Assembly: GCF_009828095.1 (NCBI RefSeq)
Contig: NZ_WTYP01000002.1
Span: 811,001-875,000, forward strand
Length of the DNA: 64,000 nt
From: Pontixanthobacter luteolus
Lineage (GTDB): Bacteria; Pseudomonadota; Alphaproteobacteria; Sphingomonadales; Sphingomonadaceae
Direction: 5' to 3'
The notes under the pieces were generated by a model. It saw only the letters and a program-made list of their open reading frames with translations, was not told the origin of the DNA and searched no databases. Below, one piece after another: positions 17,974 through 27,395 of this stretch (positions are counted from its first letter, which is position 1; every line of letters begins with the position of its first letter). A program made the position numbers and the translations under genes.

Positions 17974-18413
17974 TGGATAACGCGTTTGCAGGGTTAGATA
18001 TCAATATCGATGAGGACTTCCGAGAGCGAGTAGAGGGTCTTGTTCAGTTAAGGGAGGGGAAGTCCGCCTCTGCGTTGCATCAGCCATTCAGGCGGAACGT
18101 CGATATTTGGTTTTTTGCGATAATGTTAGCGGTCAAGAAAGGCCTAAAACCGACCCCACCCAAAGGAAAGACTTACAAGGCTGCAGAAGGCGTCGTGCTT
18201 GGGTCCGATTCTTGGAGGCCAACGGCGCTCACCCTGCTTGCGATTTCAGAGACGGGGAAAGCAGAAATTGTAGACTCTCCAAATGAGATGATGCGGATCG
18301 CGAGCTGCTACGCACATGCTGGTCTTCCATTGGTATTTTCGATGTTAGATCAACGTGGCGATGACACCTCACTGGACTACATCTGCGACGAAATCGAAGC
18401 CCTTGTGTCTTAG
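17970..18413 (+). CDS. Small terminal protein of the phosphorothioation locus
   Basis: 147 residues, soluble. It starts at ATGATGG overlapping the SMC-like gene stop by four bases. It has a helical N-terminal part (DFRERVEGLVQLREGKSAS), a hydrophobic stretch (RNVDIWFFAIMLAVKKGLKP) and an acidic C-terminus. It sits where DndE-type or SspH-type small partners are found, but I cannot show homology to DndE. It is the last gene of the sspBCD cassette, with about 130 bp to the next gene. Confidence 0.75.
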   Translation: MMDNAFAGLDINIDEDFRERVEGLVQLREGKSASALHQPFRRNVDIWFFAIMLAVKKGLKPTPPKGKTYKAAEGVVLGSDSWRPTALTLLAISETGKAEIVDSPNEMMRIASCYAHAGLPLVFSMLDQRGDDTSLDYICDEIEALVS

Positions 18414-18540
18414 CCTACTCAGCTTCGTCGAATACTGCAGTTTACCTGTTCGCCCTTGAAAAGGTTCGGGCTAGGGACCACGCAATTTCAACTGCGGCTA
18501 TTTTCTATTTCGTTGCATATCATTCGGCTTGGGGGTGCTG

Positions 18541-19464
18541 ATGCATTGCAAATCTTGCGGGGCAACGATTCATCGCAGAGACGCATTTTGTGCGAAATGC
18601 GGTGAACTTACCGAACGAGCCCAGCCCCTTGCTCAGAAAATCGGTTCGGCTGTAGGCGCACTCAGTTCAGAGTTTGGCAAGCTTGTACGTTGGATCATCG
18701 ATTATGTGAGCGATGAGGCGCATCGCAAGCAGGTCATCGCTGGCGGTGCGACCATAGCCCTCTTGTCCGTGGTTCTGACTGACAATCCCATCACCACTGG
18801 CGTTTCAAGCCTATTCTCCGGCGATGAAAACAGCCCGCAGCTTACCGATGACGGCCTGCCTGATTTTGCGAGCTACGAAGACGTCTTCATGGGCGAGGAA
18901 GAGGAATTCATCATCATGGGAGCGGCGAACGTGCGAGACTTTCCGACAAGCCAAGGAACAACTGTCACGCAGACATTTTCGGGCGGTGAGACGGTTTTTG
19001 CTCGTGAAGTCAAAGCATTCGATCCTTTGTCCCAATGGTTCAAACTGACTAGCGGCGGATACGTTTGGGGCGGTAATCTGGAAAGCCTCTCACAGATCGC
19101 TCATGAAGCGGGTGCCAGCGCAACCAGTGAGTCTGATGCTCTCGGTCTCCATGATCTCTTCGGGCAGTGGAGTGATCGCGCCACATGCTATGGCGAATTC
19201 CGAGATATCGAATTTGAAGTCACATTCGACGGCCTATTCATGAACGGTGAGCGTTATAACATTGATGGCGCACCTGATGGCAATCGTTTCACATTTTCGA
19301 CGAATGACCCTGATCCTAGAAGAAGATCGCAGATTGCTGTGGTGAAGACTGAAACCGACGAACTTCTCTATGTGAGCTTTCCAGGCGCCATGGATCTGCG
19401 GGAGTTCCCCTTTTATCCTCAAGGGATCTCATGCGCCCAGAGGGCGGAATACCTAAATCAGTAG
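18541..19464 (+). CDS. Zinc-ribbon, single-TM, SH3-like protein
   Basis: 307 residues from ATG 18541; an upstream TTG at 18529 is less likely. The N-terminus is a zinc ribbon (MHCKSCGATIHRRDAFCAKC, cysteines 3, 6, 18 and 21). A probable membrane helix lies at about 65-82 (GGATIALLSVVLTD). The outer part has an SH3b-like segment (GAANVRDFPTSQG through GGYVWGGNLES). The arrangement suggests a cytoplasmic zinc ribbon and an extracytoplasmic SH3 domain. Function is unknown. It is separated from the ssp genes by 127 bp and from the next gene by about 270 bp. Confidence 0.75.
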   Translation: MHCKSCGATIHRRDAFCAKCGELTERAQPLAQKIGSAVGALSSEFGKLVRWIIDYVSDEAHRKQVIAGGATIALLSVVLTDNPITTGVSSLFSGDENSPQLTDDGLPDFASYEDVFMGEEEEFIIMGAANVRDFPTSQGTTVTQTFSGGETVFAREVKAFDPLSQWFKLTSGGYVWGGNLESLSQIAHEAGASATSESDALGLHDLFGQWSDRATCYGEFRDIEFEVTFDGLFMNGERYNIDGAPDGNRFTFSTNDPDPRRRSQIAVVKTETDELLYVSFPGAMDLREFPFYPQGISCAQRAEYLNQ

Positions 19465-19732
19465 AGCGAAAGCGGTGGGGATACGAGACTGGCTTCCTCT
19501 ATCCCCATAACCTTCGATACCGATCCCCATCCATAACTGCGCATAACAACACATGGCTGCGACAAGGACGATGGGGATGCAGAATGACTTCAAGATCTTT
19601 CTCATTCAAATAGAGAGAAATTTCTAGAACTTGCGCGCACCCAAGATCGCGCACGCAGTCCAGATTAGGCTTGACCCTGAGAGCCTCTATTCTCCATCGT
19701 AAGGGCTTAAAACACATGGGATGGGGGTATCC

Positions 19733-20251
19733 ATGGATTTGCTTCTAAAAAGAGAACAGAATCGAAATTGGCGAGGACGAGTGATTTTCCGTCTTTGGGC
19801 CAAAGCGGAGATGTCCGATGACGAACGCGCATTGATCGATCGCTATGACATGGGCGAGTCTTGTCTGATCGCTGCCGATGACTTCGAGCATCTCAAAGGC
19901 GCAGCCATATTCGGCTTTGTCGCCTTCCTGATCGGCGGCGTTCTTGCCGGTGCTTATTCTGGTGAGATTATCGGCGGCCTGGCGTTTGGTGTCATCGCAG
20001 GCGTCGCAGCGGGTTATTGGTGGCTCAACGAAAAGCGCGAGACCATTTGGATGCGCGATCTGCTTTATGGTCGCCGGTTCAAATGCGACAGCATTATCGA
20101 ATTGGCGCAAAAGGAAGCCATGCTGGACAACGCCTGCATCGCGCTCCGGCAGGTGGTCGAGACAGCCAAACACTGGGATGGTGTTGAGACCCGGCCTGTG
20201 CCGGTCCTGCCGCCAGAGGAGGCCAAGGAAGTGGTCTTAAGGCTCGGCTGA
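19733..20251 (+). CDS. Two-helix membrane protein upstream of HerA-like ATPase
   Basis: 172 residues from ATG 19733, preceded by a GGGGG stretch; ATG 19721 in the same frame is an alternative. Two membrane helices lie at about 58-100 (GAAIFGFVAFLIGGVLAGAY and GLAFGVIAGVAAGYWWL). The N- and C-terminal parts are charged and soluble. It ends one base before the ATPase gene, so the two are surely co-transcribed. It may anchor that ATPase to the membrane. No family recognised. Confidence 0.72.
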   Translation: MDLLLKREQNRNWRGRVIFRLWAKAEMSDDERALIDRYDMGESCLIAADDFEHLKGAAIFGFVAFLIGGVLAGAYSGEIIGGLAFGVIAGVAAGYWWLNEKRETIWMRDLLYGRRFKCDSIIELAQKEAMLDNACIALRQVVETAKHWDGVETRPVPVLPPEEAKEVVLRLG

Positions 20252-20252
20252 C

Positions 20253-22499
20253 ATGGCTTCAGACATTGGCGCCAAGCTCCACAGTTTCTTGCATGGGTTG
20301 ATTAGGCCCAGCGAGACAGATCTTGTTCGTCGCCAATGGGAAGAAGTTGCAGCCCAGTTTGAAGCGCGTGAGCTTCGAACGATCGAAGAGCGCGAGCGCT
20401 TAATCGCTTCTATAGCGACAGAAGTGCGTTTCCAGCTGTTCGGCGATAGCCCAATGAACGATCAGGATGGTGTCATCCTCAACCTCGTCCTGCAGCTATT
20501 CAATTACGACCAGCTCTTCGTGCTCCCAGACGTCGATTGGGATCGGACACGCACAATCGCTGAACTTTGGGAAATCCGCGAGGAGCTGACCCGCCAGCAG
20601 AAATTGGTCGACGACTTCGATCGCAATTGTGAGCTCATCCAGATGGCAACTGCGGCAATGCTGAGGCCGATCTATGAAGCTTGTCCGGCCCTGATGCAGG
20701 ATACAGATGAGGCCGATGGCATATCGGTTCCAACCGACCTTCTTCGAAGCTTAGGCGATGTCGGTGAGATCACCGAGCAGGTGCTTGGCGTTGGCCTAGC
20801 TGATGAGCTGATTGAAGCGCCCTTACTGCCAAGGCTGCAATCCCGTCTCGAATACAATCTCATTGCGGCATCAGGAGGAAACCCCACTGATCCTGCCAGC
20901 TTCAAACGCGTCTTTAAAAAACCAAGCCAGTATGATGCAAAAGCTCCTGAAGAGATGGTTGAGGCCTATCTCGGAGGGACGCCACTGGCGGCCCTGTTCG
21001 ATCAGGAACTGACCTTCACCATTCCGACCAAATCTCGTTTTGAGCACCAGCACATCGTGGCTGGCTCAGGTCACGGCAAGACGCAGACCCTGCAATATCT
21101 GATCGCGCAAGACCTGGCAGCGATGGAAGATGAGAAACGCACCGTCATCGTGCTCGATAGCCAGGGCGATCTCATCAGCAACATCGCCAAGCTGGATGTC
21201 TTTGGTCCGGGCGGCGCGCTGCATGATCGGCTTGCGCTGATCGATCCCACCGATGTCGAGTATCCCGTCTCGCTCAACCTTTTTGATGTCGGGCAGAAGC
21301 GGCTCGATGGTTACGCGCCCTTGGAGCGAGAGCGGCTCACCAACTCGATCCTCGAGCTCTACGACTTTGTGCTCGGCACTTTGCTCGATGCGCAGATGAC
21401 GCAGAAGCAGAATGTCATCTTCCGCTATGTCACGCGGCTGATGCTCCATATTCCGGATGCGACGATCCACACGCTGCGCGAGCTGATGGAGCCCGGCAGC
21501 GAGGTGAAGTTTGCCGAGCACATCGCCAGGCTCGAAGGCACGGCAAAGCACTTCTTCGAAACCGAGTTTGCATCGCGTGAGTTTGAGCAGACCAAGAAGC
21601 AAGTGCTGCGCCGACTTTGGGGCATTCTCGAAAACCAGACCTTTGAGCGCATGTTCTCGCACCCGCGTTCCAAGCTCGATCTCTTTACTGAGATGAACGC
21701 GGGCAAGGTCATCCTGATCAACACCGCCAAAGATCTTCTGAAGGAGCAAGGCACCGAAATTTTCGGACGGTTCTTTATCGCCATGATCGCGCAGGCGGCC
21801 CAGGAGCGCGCCACCTTGCATGGCTCGGAGCGCGTGCCGACCATGGTTTATATAGACGAGGCGCAGGACTACTTTGATCGTAACATCGGCCTGATCCTGG
21901 CCCAGGCGCGCAAATACAATGTCGGCATGGTGCTGGCGCACCAATATCTCGGGCAGCTTGAGCCTAAGCTTCAGGAAGCCTTTGCAGCCAATACGGCGAT
22001 CAAGTTTGCGGGCGGCGTATCAGCCAAGGATGCACGTTCGCTAGCCCCGATGCTTTACACCGATCCCGCTTTCATTGAGGCACAAGGCAAGGGCAGCTTT
22101 GCGGCGCATATTCGCGGAGTCACCAAGCACGCTGTGCCGCTGTCATTCCCGTTCGGCTATTTGGAAGACCTTCCGGAAATGACCGAGGTAGATCGCGATG
22201 CGCAGCGTGAGGACATGCGTGCCCGCTATGCAGTCCATCACTCCCAGATTGGGAAAGAAGAGGCTGATGGTGATGGGCCGAAGGATGGCAAAGACGATGG
22301 CTCAGGCGGCGATGATCCGTCGCCCGACAAGCCCAATCCAACCGGTCCGAAACTCAAGGAGCCTGGTCCGCAGGATAAAGGCCCAGGGGGTTCCGACACT
22401 CACGCGGAAGCAGTGAAACAGTCGGATGAGCAGAGCCCGTCAAATGGGGGCAAGACTAGGCGTGGGCATATCGACCCAACCCCGGGCGAGGACTGGTGA
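20253..22499 (+). CDS. HerA/TraD-like DNA-translocase ATPase
   Basis: 748 residues. Walker A AGSGHGKTQTLQ is near residue 270, DSQGDLISN follows, and Walker B MVYIDEAQDYF is near 530, then LAHQYLGQL. These are typical of the HerA/VirB4/TraD group of hexameric DNA pumps (type IV coupling-like). The N-terminal 250 residues are a soluble helical domain with no membrane anchor. The C-terminal 80 residues are a low-complexity Gly/Pro/Asp/Lys tail. No mating-pair genes are nearby, so it may serve island mobilisation or an unknown DNA-processing system with its membrane and relaxation-like neighbours. Confidence 0.82.
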   Translation: MASDIGAKLHSFLHGLIRPSETDLVRRQWEEVAAQFEARELRTIEERERLIASIATEVRFQLFGDSPMNDQDGVILNLVLQLFNYDQLFVLPDVDWDRTRTIAELWEIREELTRQQKLVDDFDRNCELIQMATAAMLRPIYEACPALMQDTDEADGISVPTDLLRSLGDVGEITEQVLGVGLADELIEAPLLPRLQSRLEYNLIAASGGNPTDPASFKRVFKKPSQYDAKAPEEMVEAYLGGTPLAALFDQELTFTIPTKSRFEHQHIVAGSGHGKTQTLQYLIAQDLAAMEDEKRTVIVLDSQGDLISNIAKLDVFGPGGALHDRLALIDPTDVEYPVSLNLFDVGQKRLDGYAPLERERLTNSILELYDFVLGTLLDAQMTQKQNVIFRYVTRLMLHIPDATIHTLRELMEPGSEVKFAEHIARLEGTAKHFFETEFASREFEQTKKQVLRRLWGILENQTFERMFSHPRSKLDLFTEMNAGKVILINTAKDLLKEQGTEIFGRFFIAMIAQAAQERATLHGSERVPTMVYIDEAQDYFDRNIGLILAQARKYNVGMVLAHQYLGQLEPKLQEAFAANTAIKFAGGVSAKDARSLAPMLYTDPAFIEAQGKGSFAAHIRGVTKHAVPLSFPFGYLEDLPEMTEVDRDAQREDMRARYAVHHSQIGKEEADGDGPKDGKDDGSGGDDPSPDKPNPTGPKLKEPGPQDKGPGGSDTHAEAVKQSDEQSPSNGGKTRRGHIDPTPGEDW

Positions 22500-22627
22500 T
22501 TTCTTGCCGCCGACCATGGCGGCCCAAGCCTGAAATTAGCCTCACACTTTTGAATTTGCTGCACGGTTACAGGCCAGCATTACGTGCATATAAGAGCGGT
22601 CCTCCGAAACTCACAGAGGACCACGCC

Positions 22628-23593
22628 ATGTCTCCAAAGCCGAAATTCGACGTGTTAGGGCGGCGCTGTCGCACGAGGCCAACGCCAACTGGCAAGCGTG
22701 TCACACCGCAACCACGCGATCTGCTCTGGTTCGAGAAGTTAGCTGAGCATGGACCCCTGCCGTCTTCGTTTCTTCTAGCTTTCGCCAAGGACACGCATCG
22801 GTCTGAGAAAAGAGCGAAGGAACGTCTGGCTGATCTCTTCAACGAGGACCGCACACCGCACAAAGGTGCATACCTATCGCGTCCAGTACAGCAGTTCCGT
22901 ACGCTTGATGCGCGCTACAATCAGCTTGTTTATGATCTTTCGCCAGCGTCAGTTGCCGCCCTTAGAAAGAGCGGCTGCGCAATCCGACCCGCACGCTCCG
23001 GGCCGTGGCAACATAGCCTGATGGTTAGCTGCATCACCGCATCGATCGAGCTTGCTTGTCTGGAGCGCGATGATCTCAATTACATCCCGCAATCAAAAAT
23101 CTTGGAGCGTGCTGAAACGTGTCTGCGTTGGCCAACCGAAATCTGCGATCCCGATACCGTCGCGACCTATGAAAAGGATTTGATCCCGGATGCCGTATTT
23201 GGACTGGAGTATCTGACGTCAGAAGGGAAACGCTACCGTTTCTATGCTCTAGAGGCCGACCGCGCGACCGAACCCCTGCGTTCTGCTGAGATCCACCGCA
23301 AGAGCTTCCTGCGGCACTTGCTGCAATACGAGGCTTACATAGAAGGTGCCGGTTATCAGGACCATCTCAACCTGACCGCACCGATGATGGTGCTGAATGT
23401 CACTACCAGCGAGGAGAGGACTCAGCGAATGCTCGGGTTGACGCAGGAACTATTCCCTGAGGGCAATTCGTATCAGCTGTTTCAGGTCTGGGATGCGTTT
23501 GGGAGAGCGCTTTCGCCGCCACATCCAAAAGGCCAGATGCTTGTGGCCCCTTGGCAGTCGGCGGTGCAAATTATCCCGTTGGACATCGCATAA
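22628..23593 (+). CDS. Replication-relaxation-like winged-helix protein
   Basis: 321 residues from ATG 22628; the open frame extends upstream to 22496 but this part is not protein-like. The N-terminal 110 residues look like a winged helix (RDLLWFEKLAEHGPLPSSFL ... KERLADLFNEDR ... DLSPASVAALRKSG). The rest has the DALFGLEY-like and AEIHRKSFLRHLLQYEAY pattern of Replic_Relax proteins, which accompany HerA/TraD-like ATPases on plasmids and islands. The family call is inference from layout and neighbour. It is 128 bp downstream of the ATPase gene. Confidence 0.55.
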   Translation: MSPKPKFDVLGRRCRTRPTPTGKRVTPQPRDLLWFEKLAEHGPLPSSFLLAFAKDTHRSEKRAKERLADLFNEDRTPHKGAYLSRPVQQFRTLDARYNQLVYDLSPASVAALRKSGCAIRPARSGPWQHSLMVSCITASIELACLERDDLNYIPQSKILERAETCLRWPTEICDPDTVATYEKDLIPDAVFGLEYLTSEGKRYRFYALEADRATEPLRSAEIHRKSFLRHLLQYEAYIEGAGYQDHLNLTAPMMVLNVTTSEERTQRMLGLTQELFPEGNSYQLFQVWDAFGRALSPPHPKGQMLVAPWQSAVQIIPLDIA

Positions 23594-23791
23594 GTTTCAA
23601 ACGCTATCTGGCGACAGGCCAACTCGTCGTCATTTTTCACTTTCAACAATTTGAGGTGCTCGCTCTTCTGAACGAGATTAATTGTCTAATCCATTGAAGT
23701 CTTGCCAATTCGACAATGATCTTTAGGGTTTAAACGCGCGCCGTCATGACGACAATGTTGACGTTGCTTAGTCAAAGGGAGGGGGCTTCCA

Positions 23792-24568
23792 TTGTTACGC
23801 GCTTTATATCTTGCCGTGCTGGCCGCATTGTTAACGTCTTGTGTGAGCACCTCAAAGGTTCGACTGACTGGACTAGACCACCCTTCCGGTTGGTCAGACC
23901 AGATTCGAACTACCGCGAACAGTTCATTTCTGTATGCGCAGCTCTCATTTGTTAGCTACCAAGGGCCTCCGGAATTTCAGATCGATTCAAAGGTCTCTGA
24001 AGTTGAAAGGCAAGAGAACAACAGCATCGACTTCGCATATGCGATTTTCTCAAGAGAGATGGACGTCGGACCAAGCGAAATCATCATCGCTTTTCGAGGA
24101 ACAGACACCGCAAGGGATGTTTGGTCGGGCACTTTGACAAATGCGCAGGGCGCTGCTGGACTTGAGTTGTTTGACCGAATTAGGAGTGAATTTTTGGAAG
24201 AGCGAATTATCGTTACCGGCCATTCCCAAGGTGGTGCAATTGCTACCCATGTCACGCTCAATCGCGAAAATGTCACTGGCTATTTCTTCAACACCTCTCC
24301 GAGATTCAGAAGGCTGAGCGGGGATCTGGAGAACGACCGGTATTCAATTGTTGAGCACGGCGATCCACTAAAACTGCTTCGGCTCTTTGGCCGCGAGCCA
24401 ACACAGCTTTACACTTCGATCGGCTGCACTCGTGGTGGCCCGTTTTCTCAGCATTCAGCGAGGAGTCTGGCGATTTGCCTCACTCAAATAGCTTCTTGGG
24501 AACGCGAAGCCGCCCGCACTTCATTGAGGCGCAATAACCTGTCTCTTCCACAAGGAGTGACACGCTGA
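23792..24568 (+). CDS. Class 3 lipase-like lipoprotein
   Basis: 258 residues with a TTG start at 23792 behind AAAGGGAGGGGG. A lipoprotein signal peptide ends in LLTSC (lipobox cysteine 17). FRGTD (oxyanion region) and GHSQGG (nucleophile serine elbow) give an alpha/beta hydrolase of the lipase class 3 group. It is probably attached to the outer membrane and hydrolyses an ester. It precedes the dihaem protein gene on the same strand by about 40 bp, so the two may work together outside the cytoplasm. Confidence 0.82.
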   Translation: MLRALYLAVLAALLTSCVSTSKVRLTGLDHPSGWSDQIRTTANSSFLYAQLSFVSYQGPPEFQIDSKVSEVERQENNSIDFAYAIFSREMDVGPSEIIIAFRGTDTARDVWSGTLTNAQGAAGLELFDRIRSEFLEERIIVTGHSQGGAIATHVTLNRENVTGYFFNTSPRFRRLSGDLENDRYSIVEHGDPLKLLRLFGREPTQLYTSIGCTRGGPFSQHSARSLAICLTQIASWEREAARTSLRRNNLSLPQGVTR

Positions 24569-24610
24569 AGTGATTTCCTAAGTGAAAATGGATTAGAATT
24601 GGAGGGCATA

Positions 24611-26611
24611 ATGAAGAAGACCATATTGCTGTCATCATTGGCAGCCCTCACAGCTAGCGTGGCTTTCTCGCGCAACGATGCAGTCGCACAGATTAGTGAG
24701 CCAAACCCTGCAATATATCTGGAGCAGGGTTGGAGTTCGAACGAACGAGGCGCTTGGTACACAGCAACTCAGGGCTCCAGGTTGATGCCTGCCAGTTGGT
24801 TCCGTTCGCTCGAAATTCCTCAGGGGACGACGCTATTCAACTCACCATCGAACATGAGCCGATACCGTTTTATTTACGACGAAGACAACCCCGCCAATCC
24901 GTACCCGATTGGTTTCGCTGAGGATCGACAGTCGGACAGCGTATTCGACGAGACTCAACTTCGATGGCTCGATAGGGGCTTGTTTGGAGGTCAAAGTAAA
25001 TACGAAGAGTGGATCGGCCTGAATTGTGCAGCATGCCACACGGCAGAAGTCCATTTTGAAGGCGCAAGAATCCGTATCGACGGCGGTCCATCGATCATCG
25101 ACTTTCAAACCTTTGAAGAGGAGGTCGCTCAGGCCCTTCGCGCAACTCTTGATGACGATGAGAAGTTTTCACGCTTTGCTGCCCGGGTGGTTTCTGAAGA
25201 CCCACAAACCAGAATCGATAGACTTCGATCCGCACTCGAGGAGCTAACCGTTTGGCGCGAGCGCGTCGTTTCAATCAACGCGACTGATTTGAGATCAGGC
25301 TTCGCGAGATTGGACGCGTTCGGGCATATATATAATCAAGTCGCGCTCTTCTCAGACGTTGAAGGACAGTTTTTTGAAGGGGCGGACGCTCCAGTTTCCT
25401 TTCCCTTCCTTTGGGACACACCTCAACACGACAAAGTGCAATGGAATGGAATCGCCAGCAACGGGCCGAGCATTCTCGGCATTGATGTTGGTGCGCTCGG
25501 CCGTAACGCTGGCGAAGTGATTGGTGTCTTTGGCGAGGTAAATGTTGATAAGAGAACAGGCTCGGATTTGTTGTTAAGGCCCCGAGCCGTTTCGAGTGTG
25601 AGCATCAACAATCTGATCGAGCTGGAAAGGCACGCTGAACGATTGGTTTCACCGCAATGGCCTCACAACATACTCGGCCAACTTGATATGGAGAGCGTTG
25701 AACGGGGACGGGAGCTTTTTGTCCAGGAATGCCAGTCTTGTCACAATCCAATCGATCGCGATGACCCAGAGCGGTCAGTAACTGCGCAGATGAGCTTATT
25801 CTTGCCGATTGAAGGTCTGTCCGACGAAGAGAATGAGAATACGCATGGAGCCCCAGGGACAGATCCAGCTATGGCCTGTCGCTCTGTTGAACGACAGGCC
25901 CTGCGCGGCTCGCTATATGACGGTTTCACTATCGAAACTGAGAACGGACAAGAGCGTGAGCTCCAAGAAAGAGAGCAATTGTCCGCTTTGCTTACAGTGA
26001 TGGTCAAGTCGGCTCTGTTTGATCAAGCCGGAGAGCTAGTCGATTTCATCGGTTTAGGGAGCGATGGCCTCATTGTGCAAAATCCCGGTAATTATAACAC
26101 CACCGGCGCATCGACGCAGGCAGGCGCGGCTTCCGCTAGTAGAGAAAGTACGAGAGATTCTATAATTGCTGGCGTGGCAGAGCCGGTATTTGCGACCGCA
26201 GAGCGCACTCAACTAACCCTACCATTTGGGGCGGACGTTAGCGATTGGGGGCCCTTCCAAGAGTGCATGACCACAAACCCCTCATGGCTGAAATCTTACA
26301 AGGCCAGACCTCTGAATGGTATATGGGCTACTGCGCCCTTCCTGCACAACGGATCAGTGCCAAATCTCTATGAGTTGCTCCTTCCACCCGAGCAAAGGAT
26401 GCCCGTCTTCTACACCGGCTCCTATCAATTCGATCCCGTTAGAGTGGGTTACGTAACCACTGAAAGTGAGACAAACAGCTTCAGGTTCGACACGTTCATG
26501 CCAGATGGTTCTGTGCGATGGGGGAACTTCAATGGTGGCCACGACTATGGAAATGCAGCTCTGACCGATCAGCAGCGATGGGATTTGGTTGAGTACATGA
26601 AGTCCCTTTAA
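24611..26611 (+). CDS. Dihaem c-type cytochrome, RoxA/peroxidase-like
   Basis: 666 residues from ATG 24611, supported by GGAGG at 24600-24604. A signal peptide (MKKTILLSSLAALTASVAFS) sends it to the periplasm or outside. Two haem-binding motifs are clear: CAACH (139-143) and CQSCH (374-378). The C-terminal ending with KARPLNGIWATAPFLHNGSV is shared by dihaem peroxidases and rubber oxygenases such as RoxA. The length is close to RoxA (about 680) and far above MauG/CcpA (about 350). Its partner is a lipase-like lipoprotein. The substrate cannot be read from the sequence. Confidence 0.82.
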   Translation: MKKTILLSSLAALTASVAFSRNDAVAQISEPNPAIYLEQGWSSNERGAWYTATQGSRLMPASWFRSLEIPQGTTLFNSPSNMSRYRFIYDEDNPANPYPIGFAEDRQSDSVFDETQLRWLDRGLFGGQSKYEEWIGLNCAACHTAEVHFEGARIRIDGGPSIIDFQTFEEEVAQALRATLDDDEKFSRFAARVVSEDPQTRIDRLRSALEELTVWRERVVSINATDLRSGFARLDAFGHIYNQVALFSDVEGQFFEGADAPVSFPFLWDTPQHDKVQWNGIASNGPSILGIDVGALGRNAGEVIGVFGEVNVDKRTGSDLLLRPRAVSSVSINNLIELERHAERLVSPQWPHNILGQLDMESVERGRELFVQECQSCHNPIDRDDPERSVTAQMSLFLPIEGLSDEENENTHGAPGTDPAMACRSVERQALRGSLYDGFTIETENGQERELQEREQLSALLTVMVKSALFDQAGELVDFIGLGSDGLIVQNPGNYNTTGASTQAGAASASRESTRDSIIAGVAEPVFATAERTQLTLPFGADVSDWGPFQECMTTNPSWLKSYKARPLNGIWATAPFLHNGSVPNLYELLLPPEQRMPVFYTGSYQFDPVRVGYVTTESETNSFRFDTFMPDGSVRWGNFNGGHDYGNAALTDQQRWDLVEYMKSL

Positions 26612-26663
26612 TTGCATTGACCGCCTGATCTTGCGCCGAAATATTGAGATTGGGGCAGAAAAA

Positions 26664-26688
26664 AGGGCCAAGCTTGTAGCTTGGCCCT
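26664..26688 (-). terminator. Strong hairpin terminator for the DUF3768 gene
   Basis: An 11-bp perfect stem (AGGGCCAAGCT and AGCTTGGCCCT) with loop TGT. On the minus strand it is followed by a run of T (26661-26664 is AAAA on plus), the layout of a Rho-independent terminator for the gene starting at 27040. It could also stop transcription from the dihaem gene on plus. Confidence 0.85.
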
Positions 26689-26707
26689 AGGCTGAAAAGG
26701 CCGCACC

Positions 26708-27040
26708 TTAGTATTCTGAAGCCAGCATGATTGTGAGAGCGCGTTTTGTAATTCCCGGATCGGATGGATCTTCACTGCCCGACATCATATCGGGGCTGTA
26801 ATAGTCGATCTTCCAGAAGATTCGCTGCCCATCATGGTCGAACGCGCCGAAGTCGTGTTCGCCATGCGGGTCATTGTCGTGATCGAATTGATCGAAACCA
26901 GCCACCTTCGCAGCGACCGCATTCATCCCTTCTTCGCCAAGCTGTTGGATGCCCGGCGTGACGAAGATGTCGCCGCCAACTCCAGACCGGCGGAACCGAT
27001 CATTGAGACGCCGGATGCGCGCCGTCTTCTCTTTGTCCAT
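26708..27040 (-). CDS. DUF3768 protein
   Basis: 110 residues from ATG 27040, preceded on the minus strand by GGAGAG. The longer open frame to 27253 is not credible. The body is acidic (DQFDHDNDPHGEHDFGAFDH, then FWKIDYYSPDMMSGSEDPSD), the typical DUF3768 layout seen on plasmids and islands of Alphaproteobacteria. Function is unknown. It is followed by a strong terminator, so it is a single-gene unit. Confidence 0.85.
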   Translation of the reverse strand: MDKEKTARIRRLNDRFRRSGVGGDIFVTPGIQQLGEEGMNAVAAKVAGFDQFDHDNDPHGEHDFGAFDHDGQRIFWKIDYYSPDMMSGSEDPSDPGITKRALTIMLASEY

Positions 27041-27395
27041 GATATGCTCTCCTGCAGAAATCCGGCAACACAGGAATTGCGGCCGGAGCAGTGCAGGTGA
27101 GCTGTGCGTCCATGATACCATGGACGCGCCTTTGTTTAATTGATGGAAAACACCAAGGGCGCTGCCCTTTCGTTTTCCAAAGCATGAAATGCACCGGGCC
27201 GTGACTCGCCCGAGTTCCTCGGGCTGCGTCCGCACCACCCCGAGGCATTTCACGCTTTCCTTTCCCCATCCCGTTCTCGCCGAAGGGCAGGGCCGATGTT
27301 CACATCGGCCTGATCAAATAAGAAAGCAGCGCCTCATTGCGCTGCTTAGGGAAGGACAGTTGAGCCGCGTCTTGCGAGCTCGCAATCGGCCAGAC
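27041..27395. other. 355-bp gap with palindromes, no gene seen
   Basis: No convincing coding frame. It holds several inverted repeats: GCGTCCATG/CATGGACGC near 27109-27127, CCGATG/CATCGG near 27293-27310, and a 9-bp stem AAGCAGCGC/GCGCTGCTT at 27324-27332 and 27339-27347 with loop CTCATT, which could end transcription. The promoter of the DUF3768 gene must lie here. It may also contain mobilisation or regulatory sites. Confidence 0.55.

Noticed and set aside
17970-18413. Calling the 147-residue protein DndE
   Set aside because: The position suggests it, but size and sequence do not match DndE as I know it.
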